A DNA stretch of 6,482 nucleotides from Cellulomonadaceae bacterium (lineage in GTDB: Bacteria > Actinomycetota > Actinomycetes > Actinomycetales > Cellulomonadaceae): NCBI GenBank assembly GCA_031283115.1, contig JAITCK010000037.1:1-6482 (forward strand). Reading direction: 5' to 3'. The position numbers were made by a program, and so were the translations under genes. Below the pieces are notes generated by a model. That model had not been told where the DNA came from. It saw nothing but the letters and a program-made list of their open reading frames with translations, and searched no databases. Of the stretch, positions 1 to 5,972 are shown in pieces. Every line of letters begins with the position of its first letter. Within the stretch, counting starts at the first letter, position 1.

Positions 1-166
1 GATTGTCGGCTTCCCGGCCCCCGACCCGGCCCTCGTGGCTGGCGCCAGGGCTTACGCCGACAGGCCCAGGGTTCGGGCCACACCGAGGGCGGAAACACCG
101 GCTGCGCCTGCTCCTGCTCCTGCTCCCGAGACGCCTGCCGCTCCTCCTGCTGATCCTGCCCAATAG
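1..166 (+). CDS. C-terminal tail of a probable class A penicillin-binding protein (5'-truncated by window)
   Basis: Reading from base 2, 54 codons run to a TAG at 164-166. The fragment contains GFPAPDPALV near its start, then an Arg/Ala stretch, then a low-complexity Ala/Pro/Glu/Thr tail ending in ADPAQ. No catalytic domain lies inside the window, so the function rests on inference. Long disordered Ala/Pro tails are typical of actinobacterial bifunctional penicillin-binding proteins (peptidoglycan glycosyltransferase plus transpeptidase, membrane anchored). A ponA2-type gene directly upstream of a metallophosphoesterase is also an arrangement known in mycobacteria and relatives. Frame 2 is preferred because the other frames here give implausible Leu/Arg- or Cys-rich products. 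Another secreted or cell-wall protein with a Pro/Ala tail remains possible. Confidence 0.55.
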   Translation, partial: IVGFPAPDPALVAGARAYADRPRVRATPRAETPAAPAPAPAPETPAAPPADPAQ

Positions 167-220
167 GAAGCATCCGAGACTCGGAGTCAAGGAACCGACA
201 GCGCGAGAGCGCACACAAGT

Positions 221-263
221 TTCGGCTGGCTGGCCAGCGGGCCATGCAGACCAGCCAGCCGAA
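221..263 (+). repeat. 13-bp perfect inverted repeat (hairpin 1 after the penicillin-binding-protein tail)
   Basis: Bases 221-233 (TTCGGCTGGCTGG) are exactly complementary to 251-263, with a 17-base loop. No T-run follows. It could be a Rho-independent-like terminator of the actinobacterial type without a U-tail, or an mRNA 3'-end stabiliser for the gene that ends at 166. The structure is seen in the sequence; the role is inferred. Confidence 0.6.
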
Positions 264-272
264 CCCGCACCA

Positions 273-316
273 CAGCAAGCCCCGGTTTGTCCCCTGCGAC
301 AGGCCGGGGCTTGCTG
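273..316 (+). terminator. Strong GC-rich hairpin, likely transcription terminator
   Basis: Bases 273-285 (CAGCAAGCCCCGG) pair perfectly with 304-316. The stem continues inward through two T-G wobbles and TGTC/GACA (288-291 with 298-301), giving about 19 pairs closed by a 6-base loop. The following CCTTCTTGTT is moderately T-rich. It lies between the upstream gene and the metallophosphoesterase, so it most likely ends the upstream transcript and makes the phosphoesterase a separate transcription unit. The near-symmetric stem could also work on the other strand. Confidence 0.7.
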
Positions 317-321
317 CCTTC

Positions 322-384
322 TTGTTGCCTGTCTACCGCCTGCCGATGCCAGAAAGTTGAAGCCACCTGCCAGCCAGGCAACAA
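322..384 (+). repeat. 10-bp inverted repeat whose 3' arm reaches the metallophosphoesterase start codon
   Basis: TTGTTGCCTG at 322-331 is exactly complementary to 375-384, where 384 is the A of the first candidate ATG. The loop is 43 bases. If transcribed, the stem would cover the ribosome-binding region just before the start. Whether it forms in vivo is unknown. Confidence 0.4.
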
Positions 385-1346
385 TGGGCGCTATGAATCG
401 GGTTTTTGCTGCGACAGCAGCCGTCGGGGCTGTCGGGCTTGCCGGAATCGCTTACGCGCACGTGGAGACCAAACTGTTTACGGTGCACCAGGTGACGGTT
501 CCCCTGCTGCCCGTCGGCCAGGTGCCTATCCGCCTGCTGCACATGAGTGACCTCCACCTTGTACCGTCGCAGGCTCGCAAACTTGCCTGGATTCGCTCAC
601 TGGCCGCCCTGGAACCTGACCTGGTAGTCAACACGGGCGACAATCTCGCCCACGTGGGGGCAGTCGGCCCCCTCCTTGACGCTCTCGACCCGCTGCTGGC
701 TGCCGCTGTGCCGGGCGCCTTTGTGTTGGGATCCAATGACTATTGGGCTCCCATTGTCAAAAACCCGGCCCGCTACCTGCTGCCTGACGCCCGCATCGAC
801 CAACCTGACCGCACCCCCCTGCCCTGGCCCACAATGATCAGCGCCTTCACAGCCGCCGGTTGGAAAGATCTGGACAACCGGCGCGACACGGTCACCCTGC
901 GCGATGGTCGCCTGCTCAGTCTGGTGGGTACCGACGACGCCCACCTTGACTTGGATCAGATTCCTGTGCGGCCCGACGGCTGGCCTCAGCCTGGCCCTAC
1001 CGCTGATGGGGCTGTCGTCCACCTGGGTGTCACCCACGCCCCCTACCGCCGCGTACTCGACGGACTGACCGCCGACGGCGCCGATCTCATCATTGCTGGG
1101 CACACCCACGGCGGCCAGTTGTGCCTTCCCGGGTTTGGAGCCCTGGTCACCAACTGCGATCTTGACCGCAAACGGGCCAGCGGCCTCCACGGCTGGCCCG
1201 GACCTCGCCCTGACTCCCCCGGTGGAGCCGACAGTACCTGGCTGCACGTCAGCGCAGGTGCAGGAACCTCCCCCTACACTCCCGTCCGGTTCGCTTGCCG
1301 CCCCGAAGCCACTCTCATCACCCTCACCGAACACATCACACCGTGA
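384..1346 (+). CDS. Calcineurin-like metallophosphoesterase, N-terminally anchored or exported
   Basis: This 320-residue protein belongs to the YkuE-like branch of the calcineurin-like phosphoesterases, which hydrolyse phosphate esters with a dinuclear metal centre. The physiological substrate is unknown. Residues 7-25 are a hydrophobic Ala/Val/Gly-rich segment ending in an A-Y-A site, suggesting a membrane anchor or signal peptide and an extracytoplasmic enzyme. Metal-site motifs appear in order: DLH (D56, H58), TGDN (D86), GSND (116-119), VTH (H218) and AGHTHGG (H240, H242). The usual GNHD motif reads GSND here. I chose ATG 384; ATG 393 is an equally good start, and neither has a strong ribosome-binding site. 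Everything from base 3 to 383 in this frame is the out-of-frame shadow of the upstream gene plus intergenic hairpins. A neighbouring penicillin-binding-protein gene hints at a role in envelope phospho-compound turnover, which is inference. Confidence 0.9.
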   Translation: MGAMNRVFAATAAVGAVGLAGIAYAHVETKLFTVHQVTVPLLPVGQVPIRLLHMSDLHLVPSQARKLAWIRSLAALEPDLVVNTGDNLAHVGAVGPLLDALDPLLAAAVPGAFVLGSNDYWAPIVKNPARYLLPDARIDQPDRTPLPWPTMISAFTAAGWKDLDNRRDTVTLRDGRLLSLVGTDDAHLDLDQIPVRPDGWPQPGPTADGAVVHLGVTHAPYRRVLDGLTADGADLIIAGHTHGGQLCLPGFGALVTNCDLDRKRASGLHGWPGPRPDSPGGADSTWLHVSAGAGTSPYTPVRFACRPEATLITLTEHITP

Positions 1347-1350
1347 GACT

Positions 1351-1379
1351 TTGGCGCATAGCCTTGCCTCCGCTATGCT
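1351..1379 (+). promoter_or_regulatory. Candidate sigma70-type promoter for tRNA-Pro, with overlapping dyad
   Basis: TTGGCG (1351-1356) is separated by exactly 17 bases from TATGCT (1374-1379), a good match to the -35/-10 pattern. Transcription would start near 1386, about 90 bases before the mature tRNA. A perfect 7-bp dyad, GCATAGC (1356-1362) and GCTATGC (1372-1378), spans the spacer and overlaps the -10 box. It could be an operator or a coincidence. The elements start 5 bases after the phosphoesterase stop codon. Confidence 0.45.
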
Positions 1380-1474
1380 GTACCGGCTGACCCTGGGTGT
1401 CTCAAGGCACTCCCTCAGCATGTGGACGATGCGTCAGCCCGAGCAAACGTGGCTGCCGTACCGTCCTCACATTT

Positions 1475-1549
<75 letters not shown>

Positions 1550-1555
1550 TCATGT

Positions 1556-1600
1556 GTGTGGCCCCTGGACTATTCATCCGGGGGCCACACTCGTTTTGTC
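1556..1600 (+). terminator. Intrinsic terminator after tRNA-Pro
   Basis: Bases 1556-1569 pair with 1577-1590 over 14 positions, all Watson-Crick except one T-G, around a 7-base loop. TCGTTTTGTC (1591-1600) follows, a T-rich tail in the + direction. The hairpin begins 8 bases after the mature tRNA end, so it is the natural end of the tRNA transcript. On the minus strand no T-run follows the stem, so termination of the convergent permease gene here is less clear. Confidence 0.85.
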
Positions 1601-1607
1601 TTTGCGA

Positions 1608-1620
1608 CCGCCTCGGGCGG
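1608..1620 (-). other. Small hairpin just downstream of the permease stop
   Basis: CCGCC (1608-1612) pairs with GGCGG (1616-1620) around a 3-base loop, and A1607/T1621 may add a sixth pair. It lies 13 bases beyond the permease stop codon on the minus strand. It has no convincing T-tail in that direction, so it is at best a weak terminator or 3'-end stabiliser. Confidence 0.3.
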
Positions 1621-1633
1621 TGTCGAGCCTGTT

Positions 1634-3139
1634 TTACAGGATGAGACGGCTGAGTGGGCCTTGCAGGAAGTAGAGGATGAAGGCGGCCGTGGTCACGTAG
1701 AGCAGCGGGTGAACCTTGCCGCCCTTGCCCAGCAGCAGTTTGATGATGACAAAGGCGATGACGCCCGCACCAATACCCGTAGTGATCGAGTAGGTGAAGG
1801 GCATGAGCACAATGGTGAGGAAGGCCGGGATTGCTACTTCGATGTTGCGCCAGTTGATGCCGGTGATCTGTGTGAGCATGAGGAAACCAACAACCACTAG
1901 GGCCGGGGTGGCCGCCTCGGACGGCACCATGGCCACCAGGGGTGACAGGAAGGTTGCCAGCAGGAAGGCGATACCGGTGACGATGGAGGCCAGGCCGGTG
2001 CGGGCACCGTCACCCACGCCGGAAGCAGATTCCACGTAGGCCGTGTTGGATGACACTGATCCGGCACCACCAGCGATAGCGCCCAGGGAGTCCACGACGA
2101 GGATTTGCCGCGATTTGGGCGGCATACCCCGCTCGTCCAGCAGGTTGGCTTCGGCGCCAACAGCCACCATGGTGCCCATGGTGTCGAAGAAGTCGGCGAT
2201 CATCAGCGTAAACACAAACAGTACGGTGGCGATAATGCCAATGTTGTGGAAGGAGCCCAGCAGGGAGAAGTGGCCAAGAATCCCAAAGTTGGGCACAGCC
2301 ACCGGGCTGCCGTCGAGGGCAGGCACGTTGCTGGCCCAGCCTGCCGGGTTCGAATATCCTTCGCCGGGCGTGTAACCACCAGCGCTCCCGATGTTGCCGA
2401 CGGCTTCAACGATGACAGCCAAAACGGTGGCTCCTACGATGGCGATGAGAATGCTGCCGCGCACCTTTTTGATCATCAGCACGATGGTGGCGATGAGGCC
2501 GATGACGAACACGAGCACTGGCCAGGATTCCAGTGACCCTGCCGTGCCCAGGGTGAGCGGCGTTCCCACGCCGCCGGGAACGGACACGAAGTGGGCGTCA
2601 TAGAAGCCGATGAAGGCAATAAACAGACCGATACCTACGCTGATAGCGATCTTCAACTCCATGGGCACGGCATGGAACACGGCCTCCCGAAAACCTGATA
2701 TCACCAGGATGAGCACGACAATACCTTCAAGGACGATGATGCCCATGGCATCGGCCCAGGTCATTGTCGGGAGGGTGGCGATGGAGAAGGCGACCACTGC
2801 GTTGAGGCCCATGCCTGCCGCCATCGCCAGCGGGAAGTTAGCGAACAAGCCCATACAGATGGTGACAACGCCTGCGACCAGGGCTGTTGTCGCGGCGATG
2901 GTGGGGATGCCTGCACCGGCCACTTCGCCGCCACCCAGGAACTGTCCGCTGCCGTCGGGGACATTGCCAAGGATGATGGGGTTGACAACGATGATGTAGG
3001 CCATCGTGAAGAAGGTAACGAGGCCGCCGCGGATTTCCGTGCCGACTGTGGAGCCACGTTCAGTGATTTTGAAGAATCTGTCAACAGTGCTGAAGTTGCC
3101 CGCAGGGGCGGGGGACTGTGTTGTGGTAGTCACGTTCAC
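1634..3139 (-). CDS. NCS2-family (AzgA-type) purine permease
   Basis: This is a roughly 501-residue polytopic inner-membrane transporter of the NCS2 family, resembling the AzgA/GhxP guanine-hypoxanthine-adenine proton symporters. It would bring purine bases in for salvage. Family hallmarks (numbering from GTG 3139) are MAYIIVVNP near residue 46, the NFPLAMAAGMGLNA segment at about 101-114, FFDTMGT at 317-323 (D319), and SNTAYVESASG followed by RTGL at about 364-383 (E370). D319 and E370 lie where the family keeps its substrate-binding acidic residues. About a dozen hydrophobic segments run through to LYFLQGPL at the C-terminus. A Gly/Ser/Pro-rich loop at about 248-280 looks extracytoplasmic. 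The start is uncertain: the frame is open from GTG 3178, and GTG 3139 or 3133 fits the homologous region better. A GGGGA lies 14 bases before GTG 3139, which is long spacing. Exact substrate cannot be told from sequence alone. Confidence 0.9.
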   Translation of the reverse strand: MNVTTTTQSPAPAGNFSTVDRFFKITERGSTVGTEIRGGLVTFFTMAYIIVVNPIILGNVPDGSGQFLGGGEVAGAGIPTIAATTALVAGVVTICMGLFANFPLAMAAGMGLNAVVAFSIATLPTMTWADAMGIIVLEGIVVLILVISGFREAVFHAVPMELKIAISVGIGLFIAFIGFYDAHFVSVPGGVGTPLTLGTAGSLESWPVLVFVIGLIATIVLMIKKVRGSILIAIVGATVLAVIVEAVGNIGSAGGYTPGEGYSNPAGWASNVPALDGSPVAVPNFGILGHFSLLGSFHNIGIIATVLFVFTLMIADFFDTMGTMVAVGAEANLLDERGMPPKSRQILVVDSLGAIAGGAGSVSSNTAYVESASGVGDGARTGLASIVTGIAFLLATFLSPLVAMVPSEAATPALVVVGFLMLTQITGINWRNIEVAIPAFLTIVLMPFTYSITTGIGAGVIAFVIIKLLLGKGGKVHPLLYVTTAAFILYFLQGPLSRLIL

Positions 3140-3265
3140 GCATACTGCTACTGTCCCCAGCCTGTCCAGCAGGGACACACCGAATCTGCATGTTGCGGTT
3201 CCGTGACAAATAGGGTGCTAGGTGACGCTTCTACCAGCGATCTGGCAGCGCGTTCCAGCGGTTAC

Positions 3266-4339
3266 CTACCGTTCGACAGCCTCGTAGCCGAGGTCGTTGA
3301 TGAGGGGGGAATCTTCGGGCCAGAGGGAGGGGCCGTGGTCGATGTCGGTTTCGGAGTGGGCGCCGCAGCCGTGGTCAAGGGACACCACTTTGCCGTCGTC
3401 AGGCGACCATTCGTTGGCGCACACGGCAAAGAGTTGCCCCAGCGGCCCAGCCAGCGGCACCATAAAAGCGCAGGTTGAGCAGGATTTTGTCGATGCGATG
3501 GCGCCGGGGGTGGTGGGTCCGTGTGAGCCGCGGTACCAGCGTTGAGCGGCCTCGTCGCGACCTTGGGGGGAGAGTATGCGTTGGCGGGCCAGGGCGAGTT
3601 CTTCGATGGCGACGCTGTCTTCGTCGTCGTTACCGGTTCCTGTGTAGCCGGGTTCGAGGCGGGGGTCGTCAGCGCTGAAGGGCAGCACGTCGCCGGGGCC
3701 GACGTCGCCGGGGCGTAACCGTTCCGACCAGGGCAGCCAGGCGGGAGCGAGGAGGGCGCCGTCGCCGGGCATGAGGGCAACTTCGCAGATGGTGCCGGTG
3801 CGTCCGCGGGGTACGCGGGCGATGGTGACTGTCCAGGCCCAGCCCGTATAGCCGGGCATGGTGGCGGCAAACCTGTGTGTGACCAGGCGTTCTGCGTCTA
3901 GTACGGCCCCCAGATGGTCGCCAACATCGCTGGGTGAATCGGCTACTTCGACGGCGGCGGCGTGGGCCAGGTCGACCGCGCTGAACAGGACTGATTCTTT
4001 GGCGGCAGCAGTTTTGGATGCGGACGCCTGAGTGGTGGCTGTTTTGGCGGCGTGGGTGGCAGTTTCATCTTGCACGTGGGCACGCTTTTTGGGCGCGGCC
4101 TTGCTGGCGGGCGCTTTAGCGGACGAAGCCTTGGCGGCAGTCTTTTGAGGGGCCGCTTTTTTGACCGAGCCTGTCGTCGTCGTTTTTGCGGCGACGGTTT
4201 TGGCGGCGGTGCTCTTGGCGACGGCGCTCTTGGCGGCAGCAGTTTTGGCCGCAGCGGTTTTCGCCGTCACGGAAGCCTTACCAGCGGTTTTTCCGGTGGC
4301 TTTCTTGGCGGCCTGTGCCTTCGCTTCGAGGGAACTCAT
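3266..4339 (-). CDS. DUF3027 family protein with histone-H1-like N-terminal tail
   Basis: This 357-residue protein has two parts. Residues 5 to about 115 are a low-complexity, strongly basic Lys/Ala/Thr/Ser region of AAK/AKT repeats with PKK-type motifs, like the tails of bacterial H1/HU-type DNA-binding proteins, and probably disordered and nucleic-acid binding. Residues 118-330 match the actinobacterial DUF3027 family as I know it: GYTGWAWTVTIAR, LLAPAWLPWSERLRPGD, DDPRLEPGY, QRILSPQGRDEAAQRWY, and a C-terminal CSTC plus CANE plus DHGCGAHSE. Cys287, Cys290, Cys307 and Cys325, with His323/His328 nearby, could form a zinc-ribbon-like site (inference). The family's function is unknown. The ATG lies 5 bases after the cold-shock gene's stop, with no clear ribosome-binding site, suggesting an operon and translational coupling. 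The short acidic end after residue 330 looks complete. Confidence 0.85.
   Translation of the reverse strand: MSSLEAKAQAAKKATGKTAGKASVTAKTAAAKTAAAKSAVAKSTAAKTVAAKTTTTGSVKKAAPQKTAAKASSAKAPASKAAPKKRAHVQDETATHAAKTATTQASASKTAAAKESVLFSAVDLAHAAAVEVADSPSDVGDHLGAVLDAERLVTHRFAATMPGYTGWAWTVTIARVPRGRTGTICEVALMPGDGALLAPAWLPWSERLRPGDVGPGDVLPFSADDPRLEPGYTGTGNDDEDSVAIEELALARQRILSPQGRDEAAQRWYRGSHGPTTPGAIASTKSCSTCAFMVPLAGPLGQLFAVCANEWSPDDGKVVSLDHGCGAHSETDIDHGPSLWPEDSPLINDLGYEAVER
3999..4325 (-). repeat. Degenerate coding repeats for the Ala/Lys tail of the DUF3027 protein
   Basis: The + strand shows many imperfect copies of TTGGCGGC-type units (coding AAK on the minus strand). They include an exact 19-base duplication beginning TTGGCGGCAGCAG at 3999-4017 and 4230-4248. 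The repeats stay in frame and are the DNA side of the H1-like tail. Such tracts often vary in copy number between strains; that is inference here. Confidence 0.65.
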
Positions 4340-4344
4340 AAATA

Positions 4345-4728
4345 TCAGGCGTCGAGGTCATCGGCGACAGCGCGCAGCATTTTGGCGATGGAGGCACCTG
4401 CCGCGCCTTCGGGGTAGCGGCCTCGTTTGAGGCTGTCACCTGCACGGTCGAGCACCTTGATGAGGTCTTCGACGATGGTGGCCATTTCGGCGGGGGCCTT
4501 GCGCTTGGCTTTGACCACAGACGGCTGCGGGTCGATCAGTTGGACGGCCAAGGCGGACGGTCCGCGTTTGCCATCGGCCACACCAAAGTCAACTTTGGCG
4601 CCGGGCTTGATTACTGTTGTTCCGACGGGCAGCGCGGAGGCGTGCAGGAACACCTCGGAACCGTCGTCGGTGGCAATGAAACCAAAGCCTTTCTCCGCGT
4701 CGTACCACTTCACCTTGCCGGTAGGCAC
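4345..4728 (-). CDS. Cold-shock-domain protein with C-terminal extension
   Basis: This 127-residue protein is a predicted single-stranded nucleic-acid binder and RNA chaperone of the CspA type. The cold-shock domain fills residues 1 to about 65: TGKVKWYDAEKGFGFI holds RNP1 (KGFGFI, 13-18), and VFLHAS (26-31) is RNP2. Canonical CspA proteins are about 70 residues. Here a basic linker (KAKRKAP) and a roughly 48-residue predicted helical segment with MATIVEDLIKVLD and MLRAVADDLD follow, as in the longer actinobacterial members. The start is GTG 4728, chosen because PTGKVKWYD is the normal N-terminus and TGAGG lies 5 bases upstream; codons further upstream are not conserved. It is the first gene of a probable operon with the DUF3027 gene and is divergent from the helicase-associated gene. 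Confidence 0.93.
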   Translation of the reverse strand: MPTGKVKWYDAEKGFGFIATDDGSEVFLHASALPVGTTVIKPGAKVDFGVADGKRGPSALAVQLIDPQPSVVKAKRKAPAEMATIVEDLIKVLDRAGDSLKRGRYPEGAAGASIAKMLRAVADDLDA

Positions 4729-4733
4729 AAGAA

Positions 4734-4738
4734 CCTCA
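4734..4738 (-). promoter_or_regulatory. Ribosome-binding site deciding the cold-shock protein start
   Basis: On the minus strand TGAGG stands 5 bases before GTG 4728. It supports that start over the upstream in-frame GTG at 4758, which would add a non-homologous ten-residue leader. Confidence 0.7.
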
Positions 4739-4789
4739 CTAAAAATACTCAAACTCAATCAACCGCGCAGATGCGTCGGTCAACGTCAA

Positions 4790-4795
4790 AGACTA
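4790..4795 (-). promoter_or_regulatory. Weak candidate -10 box for the cold-shock operon
   Basis: TAGTCT on the minus strand fits the TANNNT pattern and would give a leader of about 55 bases before GTG 4728. No good -35 is visible at 17 bases. Two TTGAC sequences nearby (about 4780-4790) lack a matching -10. The operon needs a promoter somewhere in 4740-4900; this is only a guess at its place. Confidence 0.2.
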
Positions 4796-4833
4796 CCGTC
4801 ACAACGCAAAAGGGGTGCACATTCGCTGCGTTC

Positions 4834-4849
4834 CGCGCCCTGCGGCGCG
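4834..4849 (+). other. GC-rich hairpin in the divergent intergenic region
   Basis: CGCGCC (4834-4839) pairs with GGCGCG (4844-4849) around CTGC. GGGGT at 4812-4816 and ACCCC at 4856-4860 could add outer pairs. It sits between the divergent cold-shock and helicase-associated genes (4729-4928), which hold no other gene that I can see. No function is evident. Confidence 0.3.
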
Positions 4850-4915
4850 ACAAAAACCCCACGTCTGGCCCCGATGAAGATCAACGGCAGTGGGCAGGGT
4901 TGGGTGGGGGCGAAC

Positions 4916-4921
4916 TAAACT
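4916..4921 (+). promoter_or_regulatory. Candidate -10 box for a leaderless transcript of the helicase-associated gene
   Basis: TAAACT matches TANNNT and ends 7 bases before ATG 4929, so transcription would start at or next to the A of the start codon. No ribosome-binding site precedes this ATG at normal spacing. Together these suggest a leaderless mRNA, which is common in actinobacteria. No clear -35 is seen. Confidence 0.35.
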
Positions 4922-4928
4922 GGTGCGG

Positions 4929-5912
4929 ATGGGCATCTTCACTGATTGGGCGTCGGCACTGGATAGTGCCCGCCTTTGTGATGCCCTGCTGCGCGAGTGG
5001 GATGCGAACCCGCCCCACGAACGTCGCACGGGCGGCCTGGCTGACCGGGATGTTCGCGCGACGGCTAGGGCTTTGGGGGTCAGCGAGCGCCGCGCCCACG
5101 ACGTCATTGACTTGGCACGAGCGGCCCGTCTGCTGGCGTCGAATCGCACGGTGTCACGTTTTGCGACGGGCAGTGGTGGCGCGACGAGAAGTTTTTTTGT
5201 TCCGACGTCCCTGTATGACCAATGGCGGGCCGCTACTGATGAAGACCGTGTGGCCTGGTTGGCACAGTCGTGGGCGGTGCGCACGGGTGTTGCTCCCCAA
5301 CCTTTAGCAGGTCAGCCTCCGCCGATGGTCAGTGAGATCATTGTCCAAGGCGATTTGACGGGCGTGATTCCAGGCCGCCCCGACCCTGACCTGCGTAATC
5401 TTGTCACGGATGCTGCGGTTGTTGAGTCTTTTGGTGCGGCGACAACGGTGCGGTTCACTCAGGAATCCATCGGCCATGCGCTCACTCACGGCTGGACTGC
5501 GCAGGGCTTACGTGAGGCGTTGACTGCCCGTTGTCCTTTCCCTTTGCCGCAGGCGCTCGACTATACGATCACCGATACGGAGCGGCGGCTGGATCCTCAT
5601 CTGTCGCCTGCTTTGCCGCTGCCTGTGGCAACCCGGCCTGTTTGGCGTGCACCTGTGGGGGGCGGCGCTGCCGATGCGGCGGGCGACCTCATTGAGACGG
5701 TGACGGTGATCCATGAGGCGATTCGCAGCGGGGCAACCATCGTCGTCCAGTTGGCTGGTTCCCGCGGTGACGTGGAGACTCGCACGCTGCAGCCAGTAAG
5801 TTTTGAGGGCGGGCGTTTGCGCGCTATCGACCCTGCCCGTGAAACTGAGTTGACTGTTGTTGTCCACCGCATCGTCTCTGCCCGTCCTGCTGGTGAAGAA
5901 GACAGGACCTAG
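4929..5912 (+). CDS. Compact helicase-associated protein with XPB/Ssl2-N-like domain
   Basis: This 327-residue protein is related to the actinobacterial helicase-associated (Helicase_C_3, XPB/Ssl2-like) proteins usually encoded beside XPB. Residues about 38-115 look like a helical, winged-helix-like region (LGVSERRAHDVIDLARAARLL, then FFVPTSLYDQW and RVAWLAQSW). Residues 134-220 are the conserved domain: SEIIVQGDLTGVIPG, TVRFTQESIGHAL and FPLPQALDYTITDTERR. After a Pro/Ala/Gly linker, residues 254-317 (IHEAIRSGATIVVQL, LQPVSFEGGRLRAID, VVHRIV) resemble the small beta-rich, WYL-like end of longer relatives. Family members I know are around 700-800 residues, so this is much reduced at the N-terminus and between the last two domains, yet the frame is intact. 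I chose ATG 4929; GTG 4890 is in frame but its 13 extra residues look non-coding. It has no helicase motifs of its own. The XPB gene follows after 75 bases, so it is probably an XPB partner. Confidence 0.8.
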   Translation: MGIFTDWASALDSARLCDALLREWDANPPHERRTGGLADRDVRATARALGVSERRAHDVIDLARAARLLASNRTVSRFATGSGGATRSFFVPTSLYDQWRAATDEDRVAWLAQSWAVRTGVAPQPLAGQPPPMVSEIIVQGDLTGVIPGRPDPDLRNLVTDAAVVESFGAATTVRFTQESIGHALTHGWTAQGLREALTARCPFPLPQALDYTITDTERRLDPHLSPALPLPVATRPVWRAPVGGGAADAAGDLIETVTVIHEAIRSGATIVVQLAGSRGDVETRTLQPVSFEGGRLRAIDPARETELTVVVHRIVSARPAGEEDRT

Positions 5913-5920
5913 GCTGCACA

Positions 5921-5956
5921 CGTGCACAGATGAGCAGTTTTGCCCCACTGTGCACG
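5921..5956 (+). repeat. 9-bp inverted repeat between the helicase-associated gene and XPB
   Basis: CGTGCACAG (5921-5929) is exactly complementary to 5948-5956, with an 18-base loop. GGTTTTG follows soon after. It lies wholly within the 75-base gap, upstream of the XPB ribosome-binding site. It could be an operator, an attenuator or a weak terminator that lowers XPB expression relative to the gene before it. I see no match to the actinobacterial LexA box. Confidence 0.45.
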
Positions 5957-5972
5957 GCAGGTTTTGTGATGC

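Noticed and set aside
3..383. Open frame extending the metallophosphoesterase upstream to base 3
   Set aside because: The first 127 residues are a Leu/Arg/Pro-rich shadow of the Pro/Ala tail read in another frame, plus the translated intergenic hairpins. The real protein begins at the hydrophobic segment after ATG 384 or 393.
597..1421. 274-codon open frame on the minus strand
   Set aside because: It is antisense to the well-supported metallophosphoesterase, has Gly/Val-rich composition typical of high-GC shadows, and matches no family I know.
2105..2536. His/Asp-rich open frame on the plus strand inside the permease
   Set aside because: The His/Asp-rich stretch is simply the complement of codons for hydrophobic membrane segments. 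No start signal or family match.
3999..4325. Possible CRISPR or tandem-repeat array from repeated GGCGGCAGCAG-like units
   Set aside because: Units are irregular, in frame, without constant repeats or unique spacers, and are explained by Ala/Lys codons in the DUF3027 tail.
4540..5307. 255-codon open frame on the plus strand
   Set aside because: It runs antisense through the cold-shock gene and out of frame through the helicase-associated gene, and crosses the divergent promoter region. No recognisable domain.
5921..5956. SOS (LexA) box upstream of XPB
   Set aside because: The dyad is built on GTGCAC, not the GAAC-N-GTTC pattern, and GTGCAC occurs by chance several times elsewhere in the window.
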